NCBI GenBank assembly: GCA_036377595.1
Contig: DASUYB010000089.1
Coordinates: 1-64,000, forward strand
DNA length: 64,000 nucleotides
Direction: 5' to 3'
Source: Longimicrobium sp.
Lineage (GTDB): Bacteria; Gemmatimonadota; Gemmatimonadetes; Longimicrobiales; Longimicrobiaceae
Shown here: positions 8,682 to 17,737 of the stretch, piece after piece
How the letters are laid out: every line of letters begins with the position of its first letter
Numbering within the stretch: the stretch's first letter is position 1
The notes under the pieces: model-generated
Told to the model about the DNA's origin: nothing
Seen by the model: the letters and a program-made list of their open reading frames with translations, nothing else
Database searches by the model: none
Made by a program: the position numbers and the translations under genes

Positions 8682-9245
8682 TTACGCGAACAGGTCCTCC
8701 TGCACCCCGGGCGTGGCGGGGTAGATGACGGTGCCGTCGCCGCGGACGAGCGCGTGCTCGGAGAGCCGGGCCGGTGCCGCCCCACCCGGCCCGGTGATGT
8801 CCTCGACGGGGATGCCGCGGGCCAGCAGCGCGTCGGTGATCAGCCGCCGGTGGCAGCGCCAGGGGACGGCCTCGGCGCACATGATCGTCGTCCTGCGCTC
8901 GCGCGAGAGGGAGATCAGCCGGTCCAGCGCGGCGCGGAACCCGGGCGTGGCCATGTAGTCGGCGTAGGCGCGGAAGGCATCGTTGCGCCACGCCGTGTTC
9001 GGCGACGCCGCCACGGCCTCGCCGCTCCGCCGGCCGCCCAGCAGCTCGGCGTGCACGTAGCCGATCCCCGCCTCGGCGAGCGAGGCTGCCAGCTGCGCGC
9101 TGCCGAACTGCGGGTGCCGCCGCGAGCCGGGAAAGCGCCGCACGTCCACCAGCAGCTCGATCCCGTTCTCCCGCAGCAGCGCGATGAACTGCTCGATCGT
9201 CCGCGTGCTGTGCCCGATGGTGTAGATCGTCGCTGCGTCGTCCAT
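8682..9245 (-). CDS. DUF488-family protein
   Basis: 187 residues. The N-terminal TIYTIGHSTRTIEQFIALL and then LVDVRRFPGSRRHPQF are the two signature segments of DUF488. MCAEAVPWRCHRRLITDAL in the C-terminal half carries the conserved Cys/His motif (C..CHR). The family is widespread and of unproven function; a nucleic-acid or redox-related role has been suggested. It reads away from the small gene at 9491 with a 245-base divergent spacer. Confidence 0.88.
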   Translation of the reverse strand: MDDAATIYTIGHSTRTIEQFIALLRENGIELLVDVRRFPGSRRHPQFGSAQLAASLAEAGIGYVHAELLGGRRSGEAVAASPNTAWRNDAFRAYADYMATPGFRAALDRLISLSRERRTTIMCAEAVPWRCHRRLITDALLARGIPVEDITGPGGAAPARLSEHALVRGDGTVIYPATPGVQEDLFA

Positions 9246-9363
9246 CGCCCTCGCGCTGTTGTGATCCTCCCGATCCTACCCGAAGCGCAGGTTGCGTGCA
9301 CAAACCGGACGGGTGGACGCGCTCCGCGGTGATGCGCTGCCGGAGAAATCACCATCTCCCGCA

Positions 9364-9380
9364 TGTACAAAGCTTGTACA
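9364..9380. promoter_or_regulatory. 17-bp palindrome TGTACAA-AGC-TTGTACA, possible operator
   Basis: A perfect 7-bp inverted repeat with a 3-bp spacer lies in the divergent spacer between DUF488 (9245, minus) and the small gene at 9491 (plus). The geometry suits a dimeric HTH regulator. No regulator gene adjoins it. Confidence 0.4.
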
Positions 9381-9490
9381 CGCCAATGACGCTCAACTCG
9401 GGATTCCGCTTCGACTTACCGAATCCGTACAGCGGCCCGATGCTTGCGTTTCGCCCGCGGCGCACCCTGTGGACCCGCTGGTCGAGGACG

Positions 9491-9730
9491 ATGAGGACGC
9501 TGCAAGACAACGAAGGACGGACCTGGCGCGCGTGGCACGTGCGCCCGCAGAGCGGGGTCCTGAAGGGATCGTCGCCCGAGCTGGCTCAGGGGTGGCTGTG
9601 CTTCGAGACGGACGGCGAGAAGCGCCGCCTGCCGCAACCGCGGGCCGACTGGGAGTCGATTCCCGACGCGGAGCTATTGGAGTTGCTGGCGCAGGCCGGC
9701 CTGGTGCCGAGCAAGCGGGTGCCTGCCTGA
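9491..9730 (+). CDS. Small conserved hypothetical protein
   Basis: 79 residues from the ATG at 9491 (MRTLQDNEGRTWRAWHV). In-frame ATGs at 9386 and 9296 would add 35 or 65 residues that look like translated spacer. The protein contains an Arg/Trp-rich N-terminal half, a hydrophobic patch AQGWLCFETDGEKRRL and a C-terminal helix DAELLELLAQAGLV. No signal peptide or catalytic motif is visible. I do not recognise a named domain. The start is uncertain. Confidence 0.55.
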   Translation: MRTLQDNEGRTWRAWHVRPQSGVLKGSSPELAQGWLCFETDGEKRRLPQPRADWESIPDAELLELLAQAGLVPSKRVPA

Positions 9731-9893
9731 GCGGGATGTGATCGAACCTCACGAGGGGCGGCGGTCCGGAGAACCGGGCCGCCGCCTCTTCGTCTCGACC
9801 ACCATCACTCCCGCTGGTGAGGGCGGGTCGCAAACCGTAGTTTGCACCGCCGTCCATCCCCCGATCTCCACCCGATTCCGCGAGGGCTTGCCC

Positions 9894-11984
9894 GTGCTCG
9901 TTCGCTTCGCCGTGCCCGCGGCGCTGCTGGCGTCCGCCGCCGCGCTCCACGCCCAGCAGATGCCGGGCTACTCCGCCGACGCCGCCGCGCGCGAGCAGCG
10001 CGTCGAGGCCGCCGCCGTGGCCGCCACCCGCCCCGACCGGGCGTCGGCGCACTCGCGCGCGCTCTCGGCCGAGGTGCACGTGGCCGGCACCCCCGCGCAG
10101 GCGCGCACCCGCGACTACGTGGTCGACCAGATGCGGCGGATGGGGCTGGAGACGGAGGTGCGGCGCTACCGCGTCTTCCTTCCGCACGCCACCGCCGTGC
10201 ACGTCTGGCGCGTCTCCCCCGATCCCCGCGAGCTCACGCTGGCCGAGCCCGCCGTCCCGGGGGACAGCACGTCGGGGCTCTGGCAGTATCCCACGGTGAA
10301 CGGCTCCAGCGCGCCCGGCGACGTGCGCGGCGAGGTGGTCTACGTCAACTACGGGCTGGTGGAGGACTACGCGAAGCTCGACTCGCTCGGCGTCTCCGTG
10401 CGCGGGAAGATCGCCGTGGCGCGCTACGGGCGGAGCTTCCGGGGGATCAAGGCGCGCGAGGCGGGGCGGCACGGCGCGGTGGGGCTCGTCATCTACAGCG
10501 ATCCCGCCGACGACGGCTACGTGCGCGGCGACGTCTATCCCGAGGGCCCCATGCGCAACGAGCGCGGGGTGCAGCGCGGGAGCATCCTCAACACCGACGG
10601 CGATCCGACCACGCCGGGCTGGGCCTCCACCGACAGCGCGCGGCGGGTGACGCCGGACGTCCCGCGCATCCCCGTGGTCCCCGTCTCCTACGCCAACGCG
10701 GCGGAGCTGCTGCGCGGCGTGCGGGGGACGGGCGTGCCGCAGACGTGGCAGGGCGGGCTCCCCTTCCGCTACCACGTGGGGCCGGGACCGGTGGTCGCGC
10801 GCATCCAGGTGGAGACGGACGCGGCGAGCAACGCGTACAAGGAGATCTGGGACACCTTCGGCGTCATCCGCGGAAGCGAGCTCCCCGACGAGATCGTGAT
10901 GGTGGGCGGCCACCGCGACGCCTGGAGCCCCGGCGCGGCCGACAACGTGAGCGGCACGGTGAGCGTGCTGGAGTCCGCCCGCGCGATCATGGACCAGGTG
11001 CGCGCCGGCCACCGCCCGCGCCGCACCATCGTCTTCGCCACGTGGGACGCGGAGGAGTGGGGGCTGGTGGGCTCGACCGAGTACGTGGAGGAGGATTCCG
11101 CGCGGCTGATGCGCGGCGCGGTGGCGTACCTCAACCAGGACGTGGCCGCGCAGGGGACGGCGTTCAACGGAGGGGGATCGCCCTCGCTGCGCGCGACGCT
11201 GCGCGACGTGGCGCGGCTCGTCCCCGACCCCTCGGGCAGCGGGAACGTGTACGAGGTGTGGCGCAAGCGCTCGAACCTCCCCGACTCGGCCGAGGTGTCG
11301 ATGGGGAACCCGGGCGGGGGCTCGGACTTCGCCGGCTTCTACAACCACCTGGGGATTCCCATCACCGACTGGGGGTTCGGCGGGCCGGGCGGCGTCTACC
11401 ACTCGCAGTACGACTCGTACGCGTGGATGAGCCGCTTCGGCGACCCCGGCTTCCTCTACCACGCGGCATCGGCCTCCGTCGGCGCGGCGCTGCTGCTGCG
11501 CCTGGCGAACGCCGAGATCCTGCCCTACGACTACGCCGAGTTCGCGCGCACCATGCGCGGCTACCTCCCCGACGTGCAGCAGATGCTGAAGGGAAAGGGG
11601 TGGGATACGACGACGGTGGCCCCGCTGCGCACGGCCATCGACGGGATGGAGGCCGCCGCGCGCGACTTCGCCACCGCGCGCGACCGGGCGCTGGCGGGCG
11701 CGCTGCCGTCCGCGCGGCGCGACGCGACCAATCGCGCGCTGCTGGGCGTGGAGCGCGCGCTCACGCGGCCGGAGGGACTGAAGGGGCGCGAATGGTTCCG
11801 CAACCTGATCTACGCATCGGACCCGGACAACGGCTACTCCGACATGGTCTTCCCCGGCGTCGCCACCGCCGTGCGCGGCGGCGAGCGCCCGCTGGCCGAG
11901 AGCGAGCTGGCCGACCTCGCCCGCCGCTTCGCCGCGGCAACGGCGGCGCTGCGCGAGGCGACCCAGGCGCTGAGTGGGAGCTGA
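9894..11984 (+). CDS. Secreted M28 metallopeptidase, glutamate carboxypeptidase II-like
   Basis: 696 residues from a GTG at 9894, chosen because GAGG lies 8 bases upstream and a signal peptide follows (LVRFAVPAALLASAAALHAQ). Domain order matches GCPII/PSMA-type enzymes: a PA domain inserted at about 130-290 (GKIAVARYGRSFRGIKAREA), the M28 core at about 310-540, and a C-terminal TfR-type dimerisation helical domain. Di-zinc ligands are H340 and the Asp of the ADN motif (GGHRDAW...GAADN), E387/E388 (WDAEEWGLVGSTEY), the Asp of NQD and H503 (YHSQYDS). It probably trims peptides in the periplasm or outside. It is monocistronic. Confidence 0.92.
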   Translation: MLVRFAVPAALLASAAALHAQQMPGYSADAAAREQRVEAAAVAATRPDRASAHSRALSAEVHVAGTPAQARTRDYVVDQMRRMGLETEVRRYRVFLPHATAVHVWRVSPDPRELTLAEPAVPGDSTSGLWQYPTVNGSSAPGDVRGEVVYVNYGLVEDYAKLDSLGVSVRGKIAVARYGRSFRGIKAREAGRHGAVGLVIYSDPADDGYVRGDVYPEGPMRNERGVQRGSILNTDGDPTTPGWASTDSARRVTPDVPRIPVVPVSYANAAELLRGVRGTGVPQTWQGGLPFRYHVGPGPVVARIQVETDAASNAYKEIWDTFGVIRGSELPDEIVMVGGHRDAWSPGAADNVSGTVSVLESARAIMDQVRAGHRPRRTIVFATWDAEEWGLVGSTEYVEEDSARLMRGAVAYLNQDVAAQGTAFNGGGSPSLRATLRDVARLVPDPSGSGNVYEVWRKRSNLPDSAEVSMGNPGGGSDFAGFYNHLGIPITDWGFGGPGGVYHSQYDSYAWMSRFGDPGFLYHAASASVGAALLLRLANAEILPYDYAEFARTMRGYLPDVQQMLKGKGWDTTTVAPLRTAIDGMEAAARDFATARDRALAGALPSARRDATNRALLGVERALTRPEGLKGREWFRNLIYASDPDNGYSDMVFPGVATAVRGGERPLAESELADLARRFAAATAALREATQALSGS

Positions 11985-12002
11985 GGTTCCAAACAGATTG
12001 GG

Positions 12003-12083
12003 CTCACGCAGAGTTAGCAGGGTCAGCAGTAATCAGCAGCGGTTTCCCTGCTGTTTCTGCTGACCCTGCTGACTCTGCGTGAG
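12003..12083. repeat. Palindrome of CAGCAGGGTTAG-type words
   Basis: CTCACGCAGAGTTAGCAGGG at the left end is mirrored by CCCTGCTGACTCTGCGTGAG at the right end. The interior is made of related AGCAG/CTGCT words. A close relative lies at 62104-62174. Confidence 0.85.
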
Positions 12084-12182
12084 ACATTACGGTCTGTCCC
12101 AATCTTCTGGCGGAACTCGGCCGCGCACCCTATGTACACGGGTGCCACCATCCCTCGTCATCTCCAACCGCGGTAACTCACG

Positions 12183-14222
12183 ATGATCCGATCGCGAATC
12201 GGGCTGGCCGCCGCGCTCGCCACCCTCGCCGCCGGCACGACGGCGGCGGTGCGCGCGCCGGACGGCGTGGCGGCGGTACCGCGCGGCGCCGCCTGCGCCG
12301 ACACCACCGGCCTGGCGTGCCGGGACTTCTACTCCTTCGCCAACCAGGCGTGGCTCGACAGCACCAGGATCCCCGCCATCTACCCCGCCTGGGGCGCGTT
12401 CTACGAGCTGGCGGAGAACAACGAGAACGTGCTGAAGACGGTGCTCGAGGACGCCGCCGCGCACCGCGGCGACGCGTCGAACCCCTACGCCAGGCTGGGG
12501 ACCTTCTACGCCGCCTGCATGGACTCCGCGGCCGCCGAGGCCGCCGGCGCCGCGCCGCTGCAGGCCGTGCTCGCGCGCATCGCCGCGGCGAACACGCCGG
12601 CCGCCATCGCCGCCGAAGCCGCGCGGCTGCGTCGGTCGGGGGTGGGCGCGCTCTGGTCCATCGCCGGCGGGCAGGACGACAAGGCCAGCGACCGGGTGGT
12701 GCTGCAGATCGCCCAGTCGGGGCTGGGGCTGCCCGACCGCGACTACTACCTGAAGACCGACTCGGCCTCCGTCGCGCTGCGCAGCGAGTACGTGGTCCAC
12801 GTCGCGCGCATGCTGGAGCTGGCCGGCGAGACGCCCGCGAAGGCGAGGGACGACGCGCAGAAGATCCTGCGCATCGAGACGGCGCTGGCGCAGGCGTCGA
12901 TGACGCGGGTGCAGCAGCGCGACCCCAACGCCATCTACCACAAGCTGTCGATGGCGCAGCTGCGCGCGCTGGCGCCGGGCTTCGACTGGACGGCGTACCT
13001 GCGCGAGGTGGGCGCGCCCACGGTGGACAGCGTGCTCGTCCGCCAGCCCGACTTCGTCTCCGCGGCTGGGCGGCTGCTGACCACCGCGCCCGTGGCCGAC
13101 TGGCAGGCGTACCTGCGCTGGCAGTTGGTGAACCAGGAAGCCGCGCGGCTGTCGTCCGCGTTCGTGAACCAGAACTTCGCGTTCGGCAAGCGCTTCACCG
13201 GCGCCACCGAGCTGCAGCCGCGCTGGAAGCGGTGCATGTACGAGGCCGACAACGGGCTGGGCGAGCTGCTGGGGCAGGCGTACGTGGCGAAGGCGTTCAC
13301 CCCCGAGGCCAAGTCGCGCGCCGACGAGATGGTGCGGAACCTCCGCGCCGCGCTGGCCGAGCGCATCCGCGGGCTGGCGTGGATGTCGGCCGCCACCAAG
13401 CAGGCGGCGCTGGCCAAGCTCGAGGCGTTCATGCCCAAGATCGGCTACCCCGACCGCTGGCGCGACTACTCGGCGCTCGAGGTGCGGACGGGTGCGTACG
13501 CCGCCAACGCGATGGAGGCCGACCGATTCGAGTTCGACCGCCGGATGCGCAGGATTGGCCGCCCGGTGGACCGCGCGGAGTGGGGAATGACGCCGCCCAC
13601 GGTGAACGCCTACTACAACCCGTCGCTGAACGAGATCGTGTTCCCCGCGGGGATCCTGCAGCCGCCCTTCTTCGATCCCGCCGCGGACGACGCCACCAAC
13701 TACGGGGCGATGGGCGCGGTGATCGGGCACGAGGCCACGCACGGCTTCGACGACCAGGGGCGGCAGTACGACGCGGTGGGCAACCTGCGCGACTGGTGGA
13801 CGCCCGAGGACGCGGCGCGCTACAACGCGCAGGCCGACCGCATCATCGCGCAGTTCAGCGGCTACGTGGCGGTCGACACCATGCACCTGAACGGGCGGCT
13901 GACCGCGGGCGAGAACATCGCCGACCTGGGCGGGCTGACCATCGCCTACGCGGCGCTGCAGAAGGCGCTCGAGGGGAAGCCGCGCACGGTGATCGGCGGC
14001 TTCACCCCCGAGCAGCGCTTCTTCCTGGGATGGGCGAAGGTGTGGCGCGAGCTGCGCCGCCCCGAGTACCAGCGGATGCTGACGACCATCGACCCGCACT
14101 CGCCCAGCCAGTGGCGGGTGAACGGGCCGCTCAGCAACATGCCCGAGTTCGCGCGCGCGTTCGGGTGCGGCGCCGGCGACCCCATGGTGCGCGCCGACCC
14201 GCTCCGCGTGCAGATCTGGTGA
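12183..14222 (+). CDS. M13-family (neprilysin-like) metallopeptidase
   Basis: 679 residues, close to the family's normal size. An N-terminal signal sequence (MIRSRIGLAAALATLAAGTT) is followed by the M13_N domain (CRDFYSFANQAWLDSTRIP) and the catalytic domain. Zinc ligands are H516 and H520 in VIGHEATHGFDDQG and E577 in GENIADLGG; E517 is the catalytic base. The substrate-binding NAYYNPSLNEIVFPAG segment precedes them. The C-terminus holds FARAFGC and a near-terminal W; the usual CxxW is altered to end LRVQIW. A periplasmic or secreted oligopeptidase role is likely. A terminator follows 25 bases after the stop. Confidence 0.94.
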   Translation: MIRSRIGLAAALATLAAGTTAAVRAPDGVAAVPRGAACADTTGLACRDFYSFANQAWLDSTRIPAIYPAWGAFYELAENNENVLKTVLEDAAAHRGDASNPYARLGTFYAACMDSAAAEAAGAAPLQAVLARIAAANTPAAIAAEAARLRRSGVGALWSIAGGQDDKASDRVVLQIAQSGLGLPDRDYYLKTDSASVALRSEYVVHVARMLELAGETPAKARDDAQKILRIETALAQASMTRVQQRDPNAIYHKLSMAQLRALAPGFDWTAYLREVGAPTVDSVLVRQPDFVSAAGRLLTTAPVADWQAYLRWQLVNQEAARLSSAFVNQNFAFGKRFTGATELQPRWKRCMYEADNGLGELLGQAYVAKAFTPEAKSRADEMVRNLRAALAERIRGLAWMSAATKQAALAKLEAFMPKIGYPDRWRDYSALEVRTGAYAANAMEADRFEFDRRMRRIGRPVDRAEWGMTPPTVNAYYNPSLNEIVFPAGILQPPFFDPAADDATNYGAMGAVIGHEATHGFDDQGRQYDAVGNLRDWWTPEDAARYNAQADRIIAQFSGYVAVDTMHLNGRLTAGENIADLGGLTIAYAALQKALEGKPRTVIGGFTPEQRFFLGWAKVWRELRRPEYQRMLTTIDPHSPSQWRVNGPLSNMPEFARAFGCGAGDPMVRADPLRVQIW

Positions 14223-14246
14223 TCTTCCTTCTCGGAAGATGAGAAT

Positions 14247-14285
14247 CGAGGCGGTGGAGAAGCATCTCCGCCGCCTCGGTTTTTC
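14247..14285 (+). terminator. Rho-independent terminator of the M13 peptidase gene
   Basis: CGAGGCGGTGGAGA pairs with TCTCCGCCGCCTCG (one G-U), loop AGCA, then GGTTTTTCTT. Confidence 0.88.
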
Positions 14286-14300
14286 TTGAACTGCTTTGGA

Positions 14301-14362
14301 TCACACGGAGGGAACGGAGGAAACGGAGTTAGTTCCTCCGTTACCTCCGTTTCCTCCGTGTG
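14301..14362. repeat. Palindrome of CGGAGGAAA words
   Basis: TCACACGGAGGGAACGGAGG at the left is mirrored by CCTCCGTTTCCTCCGTGTGA at the right. It lies between convergent genes (M13 peptidase and MgtE). A close relative is at 31396-31460. Confidence 0.88.
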
Positions 14363-14552
14363 ACATCCTTCTTTTTGAAGATCGGGGGGATGGAGATCGG
14401 CTTCTCCGGCGCTTCATCCCACCCGGGGCCAGGGGATGTCTTCTCGTCCCACGGGTGCGGGATCTCGACCTTTTCCGCCGGCGGACCGGGGCGCTTTCGC
14501 GGTTGATTCGATCCGAACACGATTCCCCTCCTTCCTGCGAACCTCGAAGAAA
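14363..14552. other. Spacer between two palindromes, no gene seen
   Basis: Short open frames here lack codon structure and ribosome sites. The segment separates two different palindromic repeats. Confidence 0.4.
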
Positions 14553-14625
14553 TCTCTCACAGAGGGCACAGAGGTCACAGAGAACAGAAGCGCCTCTCTG
14601 TGTTCTCTGTGTCCTCCGTGAGAGA
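14553..14625. repeat. Palindrome of CACAGAGG/CTCTGTG words
   Basis: TCTCTCACAGAGGGCACAGA at the left is mirrored by CTCTGTGTCCTCCGTGAGAGA-type sequence at the right. It is the second palindrome in the MgtE/M13 convergent spacer. Confidence 0.85.
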
Positions 14626-14654
14626 CCTGCTTTTTCGATGCCAGACGCCGGACC

Positions 14655-15977
14655 TTACAGCAGCGTCCCGCCGAGGATCATCTGGGCGATGGAGAAGTAG
14701 ATGACCAGCCCGGTGACGTCCACCAGCGTGGCGACGAAGGGCGCGGACGAGTTCGCGGGGTCCAGTCCCAGGCGCCGGAGGACGAGGGGGAGCATCGAGC
14801 CCGTGACCGTGCCCCAGAGCACGATCCCCACCAGGCTGAACGCGACCACGGCCGCCACCAGCATGTAGTGCGGCCCGTAGACGTGGCCGACCGCCTGCCA
14901 CACGAGGATGCGCACGAAGCCGATGGCCGCCAGGATCAGCCCCAGCGCGAACCCGGTGGCCACCTCGCGCCGGATCACGCGCCACCAGTCGCGCAGCCGC
15001 ACCTCGCCCAGCGCCATGGCGCGGATCACCAGCGTGCTGGCCTGGCTCCCCGTGTTGCCGCCGGACGAGATCATCAGCGGGACGAACGAGGCGAGCACGA
15101 CGGCGCGGGCGATCTCGTCCTGGAAGTGCGCCATCGCCGTGGCCGTCAGCATCTCGCCGATGAAGAGGACGACCAGCCAGACGCCGCGCTTGCGCACCAT
15201 CGCCGCCAGGCCCACGTCGAAGTAGGGCGCGTCCAGCGCCTCCATCCCGCCGGCCTTCTGGATGTCCTCGGTGGCCTCTTCCTGCACCACGTCGACGATG
15301 TCGTCGACGGTCACGATCCCCTTCATCCGCCCCTGCGAGTCGAGCACGGGAAGGGCGAGGAGGTCGTTCTCGGCCAGCAGCAGCGAGAGCGCCTCCTGGT
15401 CCATGTGCTCGGGGACGGTCACCAGCTCCGTCTCCATCACCTCGTGGATCGGCCGGTCGCCGGGAGAGGCGAAGAGCTCGCGGAAGGAGACCACGCCCTG
15501 CAGCCGCTGCTCGGCGTCGAGCACGTAGGCGTAGTAGATGGTCTCCAGGCGGCGGCGGGCCTGGCGGCGGAGGTAGGTAATGGCCTCGTCCACCGTCATC
15601 TCGCGCCGCACGCGCGCGAAGCGGGGGCTCATCAGCCCGCCGGCCTCGTCCTCCTCGTACGCCAGCAGCGCGCTGACCTCGCGCCGGGTGACCGGGTCCA
15701 GGAAGTCGATCACGTGGACGCGGTCGTCCGGATCCAGCTCCTGCACCAGGTCGGCCGCGTCGTCGGGCGGGAGGAGGCGCACCCAGCGGCGGCGCGCGCC
15801 CTCGCGCAGCTCCATCAGCAGCTCCGCCTGGTCGCGCGTGCTGAGCCCCAGGAAGAAGTCGTCCGCCTCGTCCGCGGGCAGCAGCGTGAACCCCTCCGCG
15901 CGCTCGTCGCGGGAGAGGATCGGCCACACGTCCTGCAGCTCTTCGGCGGTCAGCGCTTCGGAGGCCGGCGGAATCAT
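14655..15977 (-). CDS. mgtE: MgtE magnesium channel
   Basis: 440 residues with the full family architecture. The cytosolic MgtE_N superhelical domain (about 1-125) is rich in acidic residues. Two CBS domains follow (about 130-255; VPEHMDQEALSLLLAENDLL, GRMKGIVTVDDIVDVV), and the five-helix pore domain (about 270-440) includes PLMISSGGNTGSQASTLVIR. The dimeric channel conducts Mg2+ and is gated by Mg2+ bound between the N and CBS domains. CorA and an SPW protein lie upstream on the same strand, separated by a palindromic repeat. Confidence 0.94.
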   Translation of the reverse strand: MIPPASEALTAEELQDVWPILSRDERAEGFTLLPADEADDFFLGLSTRDQAELLMELREGARRRWVRLLPPDDAADLVQELDPDDRVHVIDFLDPVTRREVSALLAYEEDEAGGLMSPRFARVRREMTVDEAITYLRRQARRRLETIYYAYVLDAEQRLQGVVSFRELFASPGDRPIHEVMETELVTVPEHMDQEALSLLLAENDLLALPVLDSQGRMKGIVTVDDIVDVVQEEATEDIQKAGGMEALDAPYFDVGLAAMVRKRGVWLVVLFIGEMLTATAMAHFQDEIARAVVLASFVPLMISSGGNTGSQASTLVIRAMALGEVRLRDWWRVIRREVATGFALGLILAAIGFVRILVWQAVGHVYGPHYMLVAAVVAFSLVGIVLWGTVTGSMLPLVLRRLGLDPANSSAPFVATLVDVTGLVIYFSIAQMILGGTLL

Positions 15978-16072
15978 CCGGTTCGGTCGCGGTCGGCTAC
16001 GGGTTCGGAGACGGCGGAGCTTCGGCGGGCGTACGATACCCGCGGGGGCGCGGGCGCACCAGCGTTTTCAAG

Positions 16073-16163
16073 CGCGGAAGTGCGTCAGTGCCGAAGTGCA
16101 TCAGTGCGCCGCCTTGCGATGAGTGAACGCACTCACGCACTTCCGCACTCTCGCACTCTTCCG
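16073..16163. repeat. Palindrome of AGTGCGTC/CGCACTC words
   Basis: The left arm has GGAAGTGCGTCAGTGC words and the right arm GCACTCACGCACTTCCGCAC words. It lies between corA and mgtE, both on the minus strand. Related words occur at 29547-29610 and 35183-35215. Confidence 0.8.
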
Positions 16164-16164
16164 C

Positions 16165-17286
16165 TCAGATCCACTTCTTCCGGCGGAAGTATACGTACAG
16201 CCCCAGGCCGACGGTCAGCATCACCCCGATGGCCCACGCGTAGCCGTACTGCCACGACAGCTCCGGCATCACGTGGAAGTTCATCCCGTAGATCCCCGCC
16301 ACGACCGCGACGGCCATCAGGATGATCGACCACGCCGCCATCAGCCGCATGGTGATGTTGAGCTGGTTGGAGACCACCGACAGCTGCGCCTCCATCGCCC
16401 CCGTCAGCAGGTCGCGCAGCGTGTCCAGCTCCTCCACCACGCGCATGAGGTGGTCGTGCACGTCCTGGAAGTACAGCATCAGGTCGGCCGACAGGAACGG
16501 CAGGTCGCGGCGCAGCAGGGTGGAGAGGAGGTCGCGCTCGGGGCCCAGCACCTTGCGGAAGAGCGTCATCTCCCGCCGCACGTTCAGCAGCCGCTCCAGC
16601 CCGCCGGGATCGTGCCCCGTGAAGATCTGCCCCTCCATCTCCTCCACGCGGTCGGCGAAGTGGTCCATCACCGGGAAGTAGTGGTCCACGATGCTGTCCA
16701 TGATCGCGTGGCCCAGCACCCCGACCGAGTGGAACGCCCTGGGGTCCGCGCGCCAGCGGGCCAGCACCTCGCCGAACTCGTGCACCTTGTGGTCGTGCAC
16801 GGTCACGATGTAGCGCCGGCCCAGGAAGATGTGCACCTCGTGCAGCGCCATCCGCTCGCGCTGGGGGTTGAACGCGGCGGCGTAGAGGACCAGGAAGTAG
16901 TAGCCGGGATAGCGGTCGAGCTTGGGGCGCTGCCGGCCGCGCACGCAGTCCTCCACCGCGAGGGGATGGAAGTGCAGCCGCTCGCGCAGGAGCTGCTCCT
17001 CGCCGGGCCCCGGGCAGGCGATGTCGATCCAGACGAGCGGCGCCTCGCGGTCGTCGGCGCTGCGGGCCTCCTGGCAGCGGTCGAACAGCGCCAGCCCGTC
17101 TTCCAGCGGCACCGCGTGCACGCCGCTGCCGTTGTCGGCGTAGCAGACGGTGCGCGACCTGGTGGGCTGGTCGGCCTCGGTCAGCTCGCGCGCGTGGAAG
17201 TGGCGGTCGGCGGGGAGCGACGGCTCCGGCCCGCCGAACCCCATCTCGTCGGCGGGGATGATGTCACCGCGCGCGGCGCCGCTCAT
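16165..17286 (-). CDS. corA: CorA-family magnesium/cobalt transporter
   Basis: 373 residues. A long cytosolic alpha/beta plus stalk-helix region (1-about 305) is followed by two C-terminal membrane helices. The diagnostic GMN motif is present as YGMNF (333-337) at the end of TM1, and the short basic tail RRKKWI closes the protein. The pentameric channel imports Mg2+ down its gradient. The 5' end overlaps the SPW gene by 23 bases, indicating co-transcription. Its location next to mgtE puts two unrelated Mg2+ channels side by side. Confidence 0.93.
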   Translation of the reverse strand: MSGAARGDIIPADEMGFGGPEPSLPADRHFHARELTEADQPTRSRTVCYADNGSGVHAVPLEDGLALFDRCQEARSADDREAPLVWIDIACPGPGEEQLLRERLHFHPLAVEDCVRGRQRPKLDRYPGYYFLVLYAAAFNPQRERMALHEVHIFLGRRYIVTVHDHKVHEFGEVLARWRADPRAFHSVGVLGHAIMDSIVDHYFPVMDHFADRVEEMEGQIFTGHDPGGLERLLNVRREMTLFRKVLGPERDLLSTLLRRDLPFLSADLMLYFQDVHDHLMRVVEELDTLRDLLTGAMEAQLSVVSNQLNITMRLMAAWSIILMAVAVVAGIYGMNFHVMPELSWQYGYAWAIGVMLTVGLGLYVYFRRKKWI

Positions 17287-17626
17287 AGCCCGGTACGGTG
17301 TCGGTGATCACGGCCACGGCGATCTCCAGCAGCCCCAGCGCCACGTGGGGGATCCACACCTCGGTGTCGAAGCCGAACAGCCAGGGGCTGACCGCCAGCA
17401 GCACGCCCGAGATCCCGTCCAGCCAGAGATGGACGGGCATCTGCAGGCGCTTGACGACGCCGAGCTCGTAGTCGGTGAACAGGGAGTAGACGATGGCCGC
17501 GCCGCCCAGCGCGACGAAGATCCACGTCTGCGGGCCCGGCCCGAAGCGCAGGACGAACGGGAGCGCGATCATCAGCGCGCCCACCGTGTAGTCCAGCACG
17601 CCGTGGGTGCGGGTGGGAATCCGCAT
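17264..17626 (-). CDS. SPW-repeat membrane protein
   Basis: 120 residues with four hydrophobic helices. The second pair carries VSPWLFGF, the SPW motif; the first half has the corresponding ALPFVLRFG. GGAGG lies 8 bases before the ATG, so this start is firm. The family is of unknown function. It is upstream of, and overlaps, corA, so it probably shares that gene's expression. Confidence 0.85.
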   Translation of the reverse strand: MRIPTRTHGVLDYTVGALMIALPFVLRFGPGPQTWIFVALGGAAIVYSLFTDYELGVVKRLQMPVHLWLDGISGVLLAVSPWLFGFDTEVWIPHVALGLLEIAVAVITDTVPGYERRRAR

Positions 17627-17737
17627 CAGCGTTCCTCCATTGGGGGGGATTTGCGATTCGCCCGTTTACGCGGCGGGCGATTGCAAGGGGCGCGCCCTAA
17701 CTGCAGTGCTGAGTGCTGAGTCGAACTTCGCGCGGCA

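Noticed and set aside
14366-14700. Short open frames (61-134 codons) between MgtE and M13 genes
   Set aside because: They read through two palindromic repeats and lack ribosome sites.
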